Assembly (NCBI GenBank): GCA_022826805.1
Contig: JAJDUH010000018.1
Span: 1 to 44,492, forward strand
Length of the DNA: 44,492 nt
From: Candidatus Poribacteria bacterium
Lineage (GTDB): Bacteria > Poribacteria > WGA-4E > WGA-3G
Reading direction: 5' to 3'
Shown here: positions 24,828-33,550 of the stretch, piece after piece
Position numbering within the stretch: the stretch's first letter is position 1
Layout of the letters: the number at the start of each line of letters is the position of its first letter
Translations under genes and position numbers: made by a program
Notes under the pieces: model-generated
The model's input: the letters and a program-made list of their open reading frames with translations, nothing else
Databases searched by the model: none
What the model was told of the DNA's origin: nothing

Positions 24828-25856
24828 ATGCGTAACAAATATACCCTCTTAGCATTTATATTTCTCACACTCTTCATCGGTGACAGCGATGGACAAAAGA
24901 AGCAACTCAACGTCTTTACGTGGGCAGGTTACGTCAGCGATGACATCCGCGACGGATTCGAGAAGGAATATGGGGTGAATGTCCTCGTTGACACTTATGC
25001 CAGTAACGAGGACCTCCTCGCGAAGTTATTGGCAGGTGCGACGGGGTACGATATTATCATGCCGTCTGATTATATGGTATCAATTCTAATCAATCAGAAT
25101 CTGTTAGCAGAATTGAATCGCGAGAACATCCCTAACTTCCAAAACATCAGCCCACTGTTCCTTGGCAAATACTTCGATACTGAAAACCAATATTCTGTCC
25201 CTTATACATTCGGCACCGCGGGTATCGCTTATGATTCAGCTGTCGTTTCACCGGCTCCTGAGAGTTGGAAGGTGCTTTGGGATACCCAATACAAGAACCG
25301 ATTTAGTATGCTGGACGACCAGCGTGAGACGATTGGTGCGGCACTTAAAATGCTCGGATATAGTCTGAATACAACCGATCTGAATGAGATCAAAGCAGCG
25401 AAAGAGAAACTCATCGCACAGAAACCACTTGTCAAACAGTACAAAAGCGAAGCGGAAGAACTCCTTATCGCGGGAGATGTCGTTATAGCGCACTGCTGGA
25501 GTGGGGATGCTTTTCGGGCAACCGAGACTCGTCCGACGATTCGGTATGTTATCCCAAAAGAAGGGTCCAGCCAGTTTATTGATGCCGTTTGCATTCCAAA
25601 ATCAGCACCGCATAAGGAACTCGCTGAACAGTTTATTAACTATCTCTTGCGTCCTGAAGTCAACGCCAAGATTACGGCTTTCACGAAATACGGTACCTGC
25701 GTGCCTACAGCGAAAGAATACTTACCAGAACATCTACGAGAACACAAATTCATCTATCCGTCGGCAGAGGTTTTGGAATCCCTCGAATGGCTGAAGGATC
25801 CAGGGGATTTTACGCGACACTACAACCGCGCATGGGAAGAAATCAAGGCAAGATAA
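24828..25856 (+). CDS. Spermidine/putrescine-type periplasmic binding protein (PotD-like)
   Basis: A 342-residue exported solute-binding protein. A signal peptide (about 1-22) is followed by LNVFTWAGYVSDDIRDGFEK, the typical start of PotD/PotF proteins, and by YDIIMPSDYMV and VPYTFGTAGIAYD, which shape the polyamine pocket. It would capture spermidine or putrescine for an ABC importer, but no potA, potB or potC gene lies beside it, so it must work with a transporter elsewhere or have another role. GGAG precedes the ATG. Length and order of motifs match the family. Confidence 0.88.
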   Translation: MRNKYTLLAFIFLTLFIGDSDGQKKQLNVFTWAGYVSDDIRDGFEKEYGVNVLVDTYASNEDLLAKLLAGATGYDIIMPSDYMVSILINQNLLAELNRENIPNFQNISPLFLGKYFDTENQYSVPYTFGTAGIAYDSAVVSPAPESWKVLWDTQYKNRFSMLDDQRETIGAALKMLGYSLNTTDLNEIKAAKEKLIAQKPLVKQYKSEAEELLIAGDVVIAHCWSGDAFRATETRPTIRYVIPKEGSSQFIDAVCIPKSAPHKELAEQFINYLLRPEVNAKITAFTKYGTCVPTAKEYLPEHLREHKFIYPSAEVLESLEWLKDPGDFTRHYNRAWEEIKAR

Positions 25857-25897
25857 GGCATTGCGAGGATAGAGACTGGACCTAAGGTGAAGAGGTT

Positions 25898-26668
25898 ATG
25901 AAAACCCCAAAAACATTGATGTTCATAATATCTAACCCACTAACCTTCATTGTCCCGTTGTTCACGAGTTGGATTTCATTCTCTGCATTAGCAACTCTCT
26001 CAGACGATCCATTCATATACGGCACATGGCCAGATGTAGTTGCGGCAGCATCCATCCAGAAAGCCCTTTCGCTCATCATCGGAGAAATTGTTCATGATTT
26101 CATGTACGAGGGATATAAGATCGCTGTCCCGTGCGCGTTCATTATCAGTTGGCGGGCGGCGCGGGGCCACCTAAAAGGTAGTGCCAAAGAACGTCAGATT
26201 TGGATACCGTGGTATCGCCAGCAAGAAAAAGCAATCGCTGAAGAAGGGATGCTTGAAGCGTCGCCCCTTGCCTCGGAACATAAGCGAACCGATGCATATT
26301 TCAGGAGCACTCAAAGCATTTTGTCACACTTGATCCGATACCTGATACGCTTTATTGTTCACTTTTCATGCTGGTATTCTGCTTTTGCACTGTTTGCTAT
26401 TATCATGCAACCCGGTGACGGGATTAGGGAAACAGCCTCTTATCTCGTGAATTCCTTTCCTGACTTTGCTACTATCGCCGGTATACATGCGCTCCTCTCC
26501 AGTTACCAAGAGGTAATCGGTCATATAAAGGGGGCTGCCACAGAACGATCGGTGTGGACGCAGTGGTATAATATGCGATTGAAATGGTATCAGAGACAAC
26601 AAGGCGCGAAAACGGAGGGATATACGCTTGCTGAGGTACCGCCACCGCCACCGTTAAACGCTGGCTGA
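25898..26668 (+). CDS. Membrane protein with two copies of a GHxKGxxxER motif
   Basis: I do not recognise the family. The 256 residues have about four hydrophobic segments and an internal duplication: G90-H-L-K-G-S-A-K-E-R-x-x-W-x-x-W-Y106 recurs as G208-H-I-K-G-A-A-T-E-R-x-x-W-x-x-W-Y224, 118 residues apart, and each copy follows a hydrophobic pair with a Trp at its start (W25, W159). The second copy is followed by a basic stretch and a polyproline tail (PPPPPP, near 250). The repeated polar motif probably lies at the membrane face. AGAGG sits two bases before the ATG. It follows potD by 41 bases but nothing suggests it is the missing permease. Confidence 0.65.
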   Translation: MKTPKTLMFIISNPLTFIVPLFTSWISFSALATLSDDPFIYGTWPDVVAAASIQKALSLIIGEIVHDFMYEGYKIAVPCAFIISWRAARGHLKGSAKERQIWIPWYRQQEKAIAEEGMLEASPLASEHKRTDAYFRSTQSILSHLIRYLIRFIVHFSCWYSAFALFAIIMQPGDGIRETASYLVNSFPDFATIAGIHALLSSYQEVIGHIKGAATERSVWTQWYNMRLKWYQRQQGAKTEGYTLAEVPPPPPLNAG

Positions 26669-26709
26669 TTAAGTTTTTCATAGAAAAAGCGCCCATAAAG
26701 GAGGAAAAG

Positions 26710-28107
26710 TTGAGCAGACCGAATATCCTATTCATCATGTCCGACGACCACGCCTCACACGCTATCAGTAGCTACGGCAGTCGGATTAACCGAACCCCGA
26801 ACCTCGATCGTATCGCAGACGGCGGTATGATTCTTCAAAACTGCTTCTGTGTGAACTCTATATGTACACCGAGTCGGGCAAACATCTTGACCGGCAAACA
26901 CAGCCATCTTAACGGGGTCAAAACGCTATCAGACCCCCTTGACGGAAGAAGACCGAACGTTGCGAAGATGCTCCAAGCAGATGGTTATCAGACGGCAATG
27001 GTAGGGAAATGGCATCTTGGACACGGTGGCAATGCGGATCCAACTGGTTTTGATTACTGGAACGTTTTGCCCGGACAAGGACTCTATCACGATCCGGTGA
27101 TGCTTGAACCCGATGGCGAGAAAACCCATAAAGGTTATGCCACTGACATTATCACTGATTTCTCATTGGAGTGGCTGCAGAATCGGGACAAGGAAAGACC
27201 ATTCTTCTTGATGTGTCATCACAAGGCACCACACCGACCGTGGGACTCCGATGAGAAACATGCACACATGTTCGAGGACGAAGATGTTCCGATGCCGGAC
27301 AACTTCTTCGACGATTACGCGAATCGTTCTAACGCCGCCAAGGAAGCAAAAATGCGCGTCTTCGGACACATGAGCGAAAGAGATCTCAAGATTGATACAC
27401 TCGGTCCACCGCCTGACGGATTATCAGAGAAGGAGTTAGCGAACTGGCAATATCAGCGGTACATTAAGGAGTATCTCCGCTGTGTCGCTTCGATCGACGA
27501 TAACGTCGGACGAATGCTCGACTATCTGGATGCTGAAGGCATTGCTGATGACACTATGGTTATTTATACCTCTGACCAAGGGTTCTTCTTAGGCGACCAT
27601 GGTTGGTACGACAAACGGTTTATGTACGAAGAATCCTTACGGATGCCTTTTCTCGTCCGCTATCCGCGTGAGATCCAACCCGGCAATTCATCCGATGCAA
27701 TGGCGTTGAATATCGACTTCGCAGAGACTTGGCTCGACTACGCAGGACTCTCTACTCCAGATGATATGCAAGGGACAAGTTTACGTCCAATCTTTAATGG
27801 CGAAACACCCGATGATTGGCGAACGTCGATGTACTACCGTTACTGGATGCATCTTACACATCACTACGTTCCAGCGCACTACGGGATACGGACGCACCGC
27901 TATAAACTTATCTATTACTACGGCGAGGCACTCGGTACAACCGGATCCATCGATGAATCGAAAGAACCTGAATGGGAGTTCTTTGATCTGGAGAAGGATC
28001 CGAACGAAATGTGTAGCGTCTACGACGATCCAGCATACGCAGATATTGTTACCGAATTGACAGCAGAACTCTATCGACTCAAAGTAGAGGCAGGAGACGA
28101 CGAATAG
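26710..28107 (+). CDS. Type I sulfatase (alkaline phosphatase superfamily)
   Basis: A 465-residue sulfatase that would remove sulfate esters from a sugar or polysaccharide. The calcium-binding D12-D13 near the N-terminus, the C52-T-P-S-R56 signature whose Cys is converted to formylglycine, GKWHLG, and TSDQGFFLGDHGW are all present. I see no signal peptide, so it may act in the cytosol or be exported unconventionally. The start is TTG 26710, five bases after AAGGAGG. The maturation enzyme is not in the window. Downstream comes a UxuA-like dehydratase, consistent with sulfated uronic-acid-containing glycans as substrate, which is inference. Confidence 0.93.
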   Translation: MSRPNILFIMSDDHASHAISSYGSRINRTPNLDRIADGGMILQNCFCVNSICTPSRANILTGKHSHLNGVKTLSDPLDGRRPNVAKMLQADGYQTAMVGKWHLGHGGNADPTGFDYWNVLPGQGLYHDPVMLEPDGEKTHKGYATDIITDFSLEWLQNRDKERPFFLMCHHKAPHRPWDSDEKHAHMFEDEDVPMPDNFFDDYANRSNAAKEAKMRVFGHMSERDLKIDTLGPPPDGLSEKELANWQYQRYIKEYLRCVASIDDNVGRMLDYLDAEGIADDTMVIYTSDQGFFLGDHGWYDKRFMYEESLRMPFLVRYPREIQPGNSSDAMALNIDFAETWLDYAGLSTPDDMQGTSLRPIFNGETPDDWRTSMYYRYWMHLTHHYVPAHYGIRTHRYKLIYYYGEALGTTGSIDESKEPEWEFFDLEKDPNEMCSVYDDPAYADIVTELTAELYRLKVEAGDDE

Positions 28108-28216
28108 CCGCTAGTTGTCAATTACCGATTTTTGGTTAAAGAGGACCTTAGTGTAACCGACCTATCTCTTAACCGACAACTGATAATCGAAAACCGACAA
28201 CCATAAAAAATGGAGG
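28108..28216 (+). repeat. Palindromic intergenic repeat, copy C, ending in a ribosome-binding site
   Basis: The left end (from 28114, GTTGTCAATTACCGATTTTT) and right end (ACCGACAACTGA at 28172-28183, then CCGACAACCATAAAAAATGG from 28194) repeat copy B at 24137-24302. The left end and the complement of the right end form an imperfect inverted repeat (AGTTGTCAATT / CAGTTGTCGGTT). It ends in the GGAGG of the next gene. Confidence 0.6.
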
Positions 28217-28222
28217 CGCAAA

Positions 28223-29251
28223 ATGGCAACTCAGAATCCGTTAAGCAAGATCGAACCGGGTATGAAAGTTACGGCACAGATGTCGCCGGAACCAAGCGAA
28301 GCTGACCTACAGCTTGCTAAGCAGATGGATGTTGAATACGTTGTTCTCTGGACAAATGGCGAGAATGCAAACTACGACTATTTCATGAGTCGGCGCGAGA
28401 TTTTCGAGAACGCAGGACTCAAGATTTATGGGTTTGGCAACAGCGATGTCCACAATCAGGATGGGATAGTTCTTAACTTGGAAAACCGAGACGCGAAGGT
28501 TGAACAATACAAGCGGTATATCCGCGACCTCGGTAGAGCAGGGATCCCGTATACGACGTACGCACACATGGGGAACGGGATCTGGAGCACGGAACGTGAA
28601 ACCACCCGTGGTGGCGCAAGCGCGAGAGGATTCAACCTTGAGAAAGCCCAAGAGGGACATTGGGGCGGGAAACTGTACCCGATGCCGCTCTCACACGGAC
28701 GCGAATTCAGTGAAGAAGAACTCTGGGATAACTATACGTATTTTATCAAGCAGGCAGCACCGGTCGCCGAGGAAGCCGGCGTGATGATCGGTATTCACCC
28801 AGATGATCCACCCGCAGTACATCTCGCTGGAATTCCGAGGTGTATCTTCAGTAGTTTTGAGGGCTATAAACGCGCCCTTGAAATCGCTGATAGTCCAAAC
28901 GTGGGCATGTGCTTCTGCGTCGGCTGCTGGTTAGAGGGTGGGGAACTCATGGGCAAAGATGTGATTGAGTCGATTCGCTACTTTGGCGAATGGGGTAAAA
29001 TCTTCAAAGTGCATTTCCGCAATGTAGATCAACCGCTTCCGCATTTCGTTGAGACTTTCGTCGATAACGGTTATCAGGATATGTACGAAGTGGCGAAAGC
29101 GCTCCGTGAAGTCAACTTCAATGGCGTGTTGATCCCTGACCATATCCCACAGATGGGGGATGATGGTCGCGTCGGCACAGCGTATACGATCGCTTACATG
29201 AACGCACTCGTGAAGCGGGCAAATGAAGAGGTCGCCGCATCAGAAAATTGA
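28223..29251 (+). CDS. UxuA-like mannonate dehydratase / sugar isomerase TIM-barrel enzyme
   Basis: A 342-residue TIM-barrel protein matching the UxuA family, which dehydrates D-mannonate to 2-keto-3-deoxygluconate in hexuronate breakdown. The expected metal and catalytic sites are present: H192 in IGIHPDDPP, a Cys in the MCFCVG strand (C230 or C232), H264 in VHFRNV and D306-H307 in PDH. GGAGG precedes the ATG. It is slightly shorter than E. coli UxuA (394). Paired with the upstream sulfatase it fits degradation of acidic sulfated sugars. A related xylose-isomerase-like role is possible. Confidence 0.83.
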   Translation: MATQNPLSKIEPGMKVTAQMSPEPSEADLQLAKQMDVEYVVLWTNGENANYDYFMSRREIFENAGLKIYGFGNSDVHNQDGIVLNLENRDAKVEQYKRYIRDLGRAGIPYTTYAHMGNGIWSTERETTRGGASARGFNLEKAQEGHWGGKLYPMPLSHGREFSEEELWDNYTYFIKQAAPVAEEAGVMIGIHPDDPPAVHLAGIPRCIFSSFEGYKRALEIADSPNVGMCFCVGCWLEGGELMGKDVIESIRYFGEWGKIFKVHFRNVDQPLPHFVETFVDNGYQDMYEVAKALREVNFNGVLIPDHIPQMGDDGRVGTAYTIAYMNALVKRANEEVAASEN

Positions 29252-29311
29252 TGTTTGTCTCTCAATGAAAGAGACTAAGAACAAAGGATACCAATAGAGA
29301 ATTCATTAACT

Positions 29312-29346
29312 GACACGTCCACAGTCAACTTCGACGAGGGCGTGTC
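29312..29346 (+). terminator. Hairpin downstream of the UxuA-like gene
   Basis: GACACGTCC (29312-29320) and GGGCGTGTC (29338-29346) form a 9-bp stem with one G-T wobble, followed by ATATTTTATC. It lies 61 bases after the stop and may terminate the sulfatase-dehydratase transcript. The T-tract is interrupted. Confidence 0.4.
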
Positions 29347-29509
29347 ATATTTTATCACGATTCCTGCTTCAGCGGATTGGTATGTCTGTTCAACAAACAC
29401 CAATTCCAAGTTATCTGCCAAACAGAGAACATTTATTGGTAGAATAAATCACAGTCTTCGCTCCAGAGGAGCGATATGTCTATAGCACTTTAAAGATAAC
29501 AATAGACCT

Positions 29510-30880
29510 ATGCAACTTGAAAATACCATGAAAAAAGCATCCAAAAATGTTTTCTCAAGCCTTCACCGATTCGTATACTTCCTCCTATTACTCAGCCTCC
29601 CATTAACCGTGTCGGCAGATTGGCCCGATCTTCTCGGTCCAGCGCGAAACGGTAAATCGCAAGAGAAAATAGAAATAGTGCCATGGAAAAACACGGGGCC
29701 TCCGGTCATTTGGCACAAGAAGATTGGCACCAGTTACGGGGCACCCACCGTTTCAGACGGTCGATTGTTTATGTTCGCGCGACACGGTGATATGGCGCGC
29801 CTTACTTGTATGAAAAGCACCACGGGTAGGGAACTCTGGCGATTTGAATATCCGACAGATTACGAAGATATGTACGGATACAACAATGGGCCGCGGTCTT
29901 GTCCGGTCGTTGATGGAGAGCGCGTCTATATCTTCGGTGTTCAGGGAAAGTTGCACTGCCTGAATGTTTCGGATGGAAACCTGTTATGGAAAGTGGATAC
30001 GGCAGCCCGTTATAATGTCGTTCAAAATTTTTTCGGGACCGCTTCAACACCAATTGTTGAAGGGGACCTACTCATTGCCCAAATCGGTGGTTCTCCACCG
30101 GGAATCCCAAAAAATATTTGGGCATCAGATGGCAATCCGCCATCAAACGGTACCGGTATCGTCGCATTCAACAAACAGACTGGGGAGGTTGTTTACGAAA
30201 TTAGTGACGAATTAGCGAGTTATGCCAGTCCCATCACAGCAACAATTGATGGGCGACGCTGGGGATTCATGTTTAGTCGTGACGGGCTTGTCGGCTTTGA
30301 ACCCACGACTGGTGAAATAGACTTCTACTATCCGTGGCGCTGTCCGAGAATTGAATCCGTCAATGCTTCATGTCCAGTTGTTGCAGGCGAGCTCGTCTTT
30401 ATCAGTGAATCTTACGAGGTAGGCAGTTCCGTCCTCCAAGTGCGTCCAGGGGGCTATAAGGTTATTTGGAAAGATCCGCCGCGCCGCCGAAACCAAGCAA
30501 TGCGGCTGCACTGGAACACTGCCATACATCACGAAGGCTATCTCTATGGCTGTAGTAGCAGGCACACCAGCGGTGCGGAGCTCCGATGTGTAGAATTCAA
30601 GACAGGTAAGGTCATGTGGGGACAACGCGTTGACGAACGCGCCTCGTTACTCTGGGTCAACAACTACTTTATCTATCTTGGCGAATATGGACGTTTGATG
30701 CTGCTCAAATGCACCCCTGAAAGGATGGAGATCATTTCTGAAACAGTTCCAAGAGACGAAAACGGGCGACAATTCATAGAATATCCTGCGTGGTCGGCAC
30801 CAGCCTTGTCAAATGGACTGTTATACGTCCGAGGCAAAGATCGATTAGTTTGCCTTGACCTGCGTTCAGAGACAAAGTGA
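29510..30880 (+). CDS. Secreted PQQ-like beta-propeller protein
   Basis: A 456-residue exported propeller with repeats such as CMKSTTGRELWRF, CLNVSDGNLLWKV and AFNKQTGEVVYEI, the pattern of PQQ-like/BamB proteins. A signal peptide covers about residues 18-36. It opens with DWPDLLGPARNGKSQE, typical of the Planctomycetes-type PQQ-binding-like proteins. It lacks the Cys-Cys pair and catalytic Asp of dehydrogenases, so it is probably a scaffold and not an enzyme. No clear ribosome-binding site; ATG 29528 is an alternative start. Confidence 0.85.
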   Translation: MQLENTMKKASKNVFSSLHRFVYFLLLLSLPLTVSADWPDLLGPARNGKSQEKIEIVPWKNTGPPVIWHKKIGTSYGAPTVSDGRLFMFARHGDMARLTCMKSTTGRELWRFEYPTDYEDMYGYNNGPRSCPVVDGERVYIFGVQGKLHCLNVSDGNLLWKVDTAARYNVVQNFFGTASTPIVEGDLLIAQIGGSPPGIPKNIWASDGNPPSNGTGIVAFNKQTGEVVYEISDELASYASPITATIDGRRWGFMFSRDGLVGFEPTTGEIDFYYPWRCPRIESVNASCPVVAGELVFISESYEVGSSVLQVRPGGYKVIWKDPPRRRNQAMRLHWNTAIHHEGYLYGCSSRHTSGAELRCVEFKTGKVMWGQRVDERASLLWVNNYFIYLGEYGRLMLLKCTPERMEIISETVPRDENGRQFIEYPAWSAPALSNGLLYVRGKDRLVCLDLRSETK

Positions 30881-30909
30881 TTGCACCTTGACGACTTGAA
30901 ACCCATCGA

Positions 30910-31998
30910 TCACGGTTTCCACAACGTCGCCTCAATGAATCGCTCACCATCAGGTTCTTCATCAAAATAGTAGGCAGTTACCACAGTTCCGTCGGGACGT
31001 TGGATTGTACGTGGGTAACCGATATCGTGGTCGCCGCCACTATCGCGTAGAACGATTTCTTCACCCCACGTCTCGCCATTATCACCACTTAACTTAGCGC
31101 AAATCCGATGTGGTGCATCCCGATAGCCGTAGATAAGACACAACCTTCCGTCGTGGAGTTGGGTCAGCGTCGGAGGGTTTCCGCCACGTCCTGTGTTGTC
31201 TATTGGTCGATTCATGTAATTCCAAGTTTGTCCGTTGTCATCTGAGGCGTAAAGATCGATCCAGTTTTCCCATTTCTGCCAGTCTGGATTGGCGTAATCA
31301 CTATCAGCACGGCAGCGAACCGCCACTAAAATTTTTGAGTCAGATAACCTCACGCTTGCAGGCATAATCGCAAACCCTTTAGGTTCTGGTCCAATCTGAG
31401 ACAACAACGAGAAGGATTCACCGCCATCGGTTGTCCTGGCACAGAATATTAAACCTTCCTCACCGTCGGATTTTGATGCTGTCAGGAACAAGATGCATTC
31501 GTCTGGGCTTGAGACGAGATAATCTGTCCGAGCGGCAATGCCGGTATAGTCAAACATCGGGAGTCGGAAGGGTCCGTCCCAGCTTTTGCATCGGTCTGTA
31601 GAGGTATAAAACCATGAATAGGCTCCGGCTCTTAGTCCGGATCTACTGCACATCATCGCAAAATCTGGGTGCGTAAAATCGATACCGTGCGGTGCCTCAA
31701 ACGAAGCGTCCGCTTCCAGTCTATGCCGCTCTTCAACGTGTTCATCTGCAGAAAGTGTGCCTCTGGCTGGTAGGCGACACGGTGTTTCGGAGACACTCCA
31801 CGTCTCACCGCCATCTAAACTTCGTGCTTGCATCCCCACAAACGGTTTATCCCGATCTCGGCGATGAAAACCTGCATCCGACTTGTGATACCCGACAGTA
31901 AACCCGACAACGATTTCGTTGTCCCACGCCCAAATGCCGTAATTCGCTGGCCAGCCAGCATAGCGACCAGGCTCGCGATAGATTGTAACTTGTCGCAT
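30910..31998 (-). CDS. Sialidase/BNR-fold glycoside hydrolase-like protein
   Basis: A 362-residue six-bladed propeller with four Asp-boxes: SLDGGETW (60-67), TTDGGESF, SDDNGQTW and SGDNGETW. An N-terminal arginine (YREPGRY) and further Arg residues could form part of the arginine triad of sialidases. I see no signal peptide, so the protein may be cytosolic. It could cleave sialic acid or be a non-catalytic BNR protein; the catalytic Tyr/Glu pair cannot be placed by eye. GGGAG lies 13 bases before the ATG. Just upstream is a 21-base repeat shared with the acetate kinase gene. Confidence 0.78.
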   Translation of the reverse strand: MRQVTIYREPGRYAGWPANYGIWAWDNEIVVGFTVGYHKSDAGFHRRDRDKPFVGMQARSLDGGETWSVSETPCRLPARGTLSADEHVEERHRLEADASFEAPHGIDFTHPDFAMMCSRSGLRAGAYSWFYTSTDRCKSWDGPFRLPMFDYTGIAARTDYLVSSPDECILFLTASKSDGEEGLIFCARTTDGGESFSLLSQIGPEPKGFAIMPASVRLSDSKILVAVRCRADSDYANPDWQKWENWIDLYASDDNGQTWNYMNRPIDNTGRGGNPPTLTQLHDGRLCLIYGYRDAPHRICAKLSGDNGETWGEEIVLRDSGGDHDIGYPRTIQRPDGTVVTAYYFDEEPDGERFIEATLWKP

Positions 31999-32031
31999 TT
32001 TAATTTTCTTCTCCCTTATTTATTATTGTAA

Positions 32032-32052
32032 ATTTTAGAATTATCTATACAC
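32032..32052. repeat. 21-bp repeat, copy 1, upstream of the sialidase-like gene
   Basis: The sequence beginning ATTTTAGAATTATCTATACA is identical over 21 bases to 33453-33473. Both copies lie 34-55 bases upstream of a minus-strand start codon. The complement contains TATAGATAAT and may carry a promoter element or be the end of a mobile repeat. The rest of 31999-32225 shows only GC-rich remnants (GGCGAGG) shared with the second copy. Confidence 0.6.
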
Positions 32053-32225
32053 TTTGAGGGGCGAGGCACAAAGCCGAAGCCATCCTCGCCAAACATCTGC
32101 TGCAGGTGCGAGGTTAGAAAACTTCGGCAACGGTGGAGAACTGTTGGATATCTATAACTCCGAAGAACGGGCAATGAATTGCCCTACTACAAACAAGGAG
32201 ATCTCGCCTACTTTGACTAATGAGA

Positions 32226-33419
32226 TTAGCTTAGGACACGTGCGGTTTCACGTGATACGATGAGCTCCTCATTCGTGGAAACGACCAGAATTTTGGCGCG
32301 ACTGTTGTCCGCTGAAATTTCCGCTTCTCCAGTGCCTTGCTCGTTTTTTATTGGATCCAAGTAAATCCCACACCACTCTAACCTATCACAAATCTTCGCA
32401 CGTGCTATTGGACTTTTCTCTCCAATACCCCCCGCAAAAGCAATAACATCCACCCCACCGAGTGCAGCGATATACGCCCCGATATACTTTTTTACGCCGT
32501 AGCAGTATGTATCCAGTGCCAGACGTGCTTTATCGTCGCCCGCTTCTATTGCTGCTTCGACATCACGCATGTCACCACTCGTGCCGGAAATACCTTTCAC
32601 ACCAGAATCTTCAATCAACTGACGGCGGATTTCATCAGTAGAGAACCTCTCTTTATCCATCATATAAAGCACCGCAAAGGCATCAAGTTCACCACACCGA
32701 GTGGATTGAATCATTCCATATTGCGTTGAGGTACCCATCGACGTATCAATAGACCTTCCGTTTTTGATAGCACAGAGAGAAGAACTTCCTCCGAGGTGGC
32801 AAGAGATAATGCGAAGTCCTTCGGTTGATTGGCGTTTGAGGAGTTGCGGGACACGTTCCGAAATATATCGGTGCGAGGCACCGTGGTAACCATATCGGCG
32901 AATGTCGTGTCGCTCGACCCAGAAACGTGGAACGCCGAATTCTGTGGCGTAATCTGGCATCGTCTGATGAAACCACGTCTCGAACACAGCGACAAGTGGG
33001 GTTGCAGGAAGGAGTTCCTGAAAGGCACGGATAGAGGCGATATAAGCGGGATTGTGCATCGGCGCAAGGGGTGTTGATGCTTCAAGCGCAGCTATCACAT
33101 CTTCGGTAATCCTTGCTGAGCGCCAATAGCCTTTTGCGAGGATAGTTTTGAACCCAACACCGTCGAGTTGTTCCAAGTCTGTGAGGCATCCGACTTCGGG
33201 ATCAATGATTAGACGAATTGCGTGGGCAATTGCGTCGGTATGGGTCGGTGCGTCTATTTCACCTCCAACGGTTGGTTTGCCCGGCACGGTATGGGTAAAG
33301 GCTGACGGAGAATCACCAATTCGGTCGACACCGCCCTTGACAAGCGAGATTGTGGTCTCTATATCAATAATTTGGTATTTGAACGAGGTGCTCCCTACGT
33401 TCGCACAGAGTATGCGCAT
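32226..33419 (-). CDS. ackA: Acetate/propionate kinase family protein with altered active site
   Basis: A 397-residue acetokinase-fold enzyme that would interconvert a short-chain acyl phosphate and ADP with the acid and ATP. The phosphate loop NVGSTSFKYQI (7-17), YGYHGASHRYI, the STRCGELD arginine and TNEELIVSRET are recognisable. Two positions deviate: the catalytic Asp (FDTAFH in typical enzymes) is E147 in FETWFH, and the RVVHGG motif, which carries a substrate-binding Arg, is replaced by FKTILAKG (90-97). LGNGSS is also LGGSSS. No phosphotransacetylase gene is nearby. It may use another carboxylic acid or be impaired. The family call is firm, the substrate is not. Confidence 0.85.
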   Translation of the reverse strand: MRILCANVGSTSFKYQIIDIETTISLVKGGVDRIGDSPSAFTHTVPGKPTVGGEIDAPTHTDAIAHAIRLIIDPEVGCLTDLEQLDGVGFKTILAKGYWRSARITEDVIAALEASTPLAPMHNPAYIASIRAFQELLPATPLVAVFETWFHQTMPDYATEFGVPRFWVERHDIRRYGYHGASHRYISERVPQLLKRQSTEGLRIISCHLGGSSSLCAIKNGRSIDTSMGTSTQYGMIQSTRCGELDAFAVLYMMDKERFSTDEIRRQLIEDSGVKGISGTSGDMRDVEAAIEAGDDKARLALDTYCYGVKKYIGAYIAALGGVDVIAFAGGIGEKSPIARAKICDRLEWCGIYLDPIKNEQGTGEAEISADNSRAKILVVSTNEELIVSRETARVLS

Positions 33420-33452
33420 GTAATTTGTTATTCCTATAGCGGCTGATAGTAG

Positions 33453-33473
33453 ATTTTAGAATTATCTATACAC
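33453..33473. repeat. 21-bp repeat, copy 2, upstream of the acetate kinase-like gene
   Basis: Identical to 32032-32052. After it on the plus strand both copies run into a GGCGAGG-containing stretch, so the shared unit may be longer but degraded. Confidence 0.6.
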
Positions 33474-33550
33474 GATGAACCGGCGAGGTTAGGGGGAAAC
33501 ACCCCAGCAAAAACACCTCGCCTACCAGAGGCGTGGACGAACGAAAGTGA

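Noticed and set aside
24828..26668. The membrane protein at 25898 as the missing permease of the PotD-like protein.
   Set aside because: It lacks the EAA loop of ABC permeases and no ATPase gene is adjacent.
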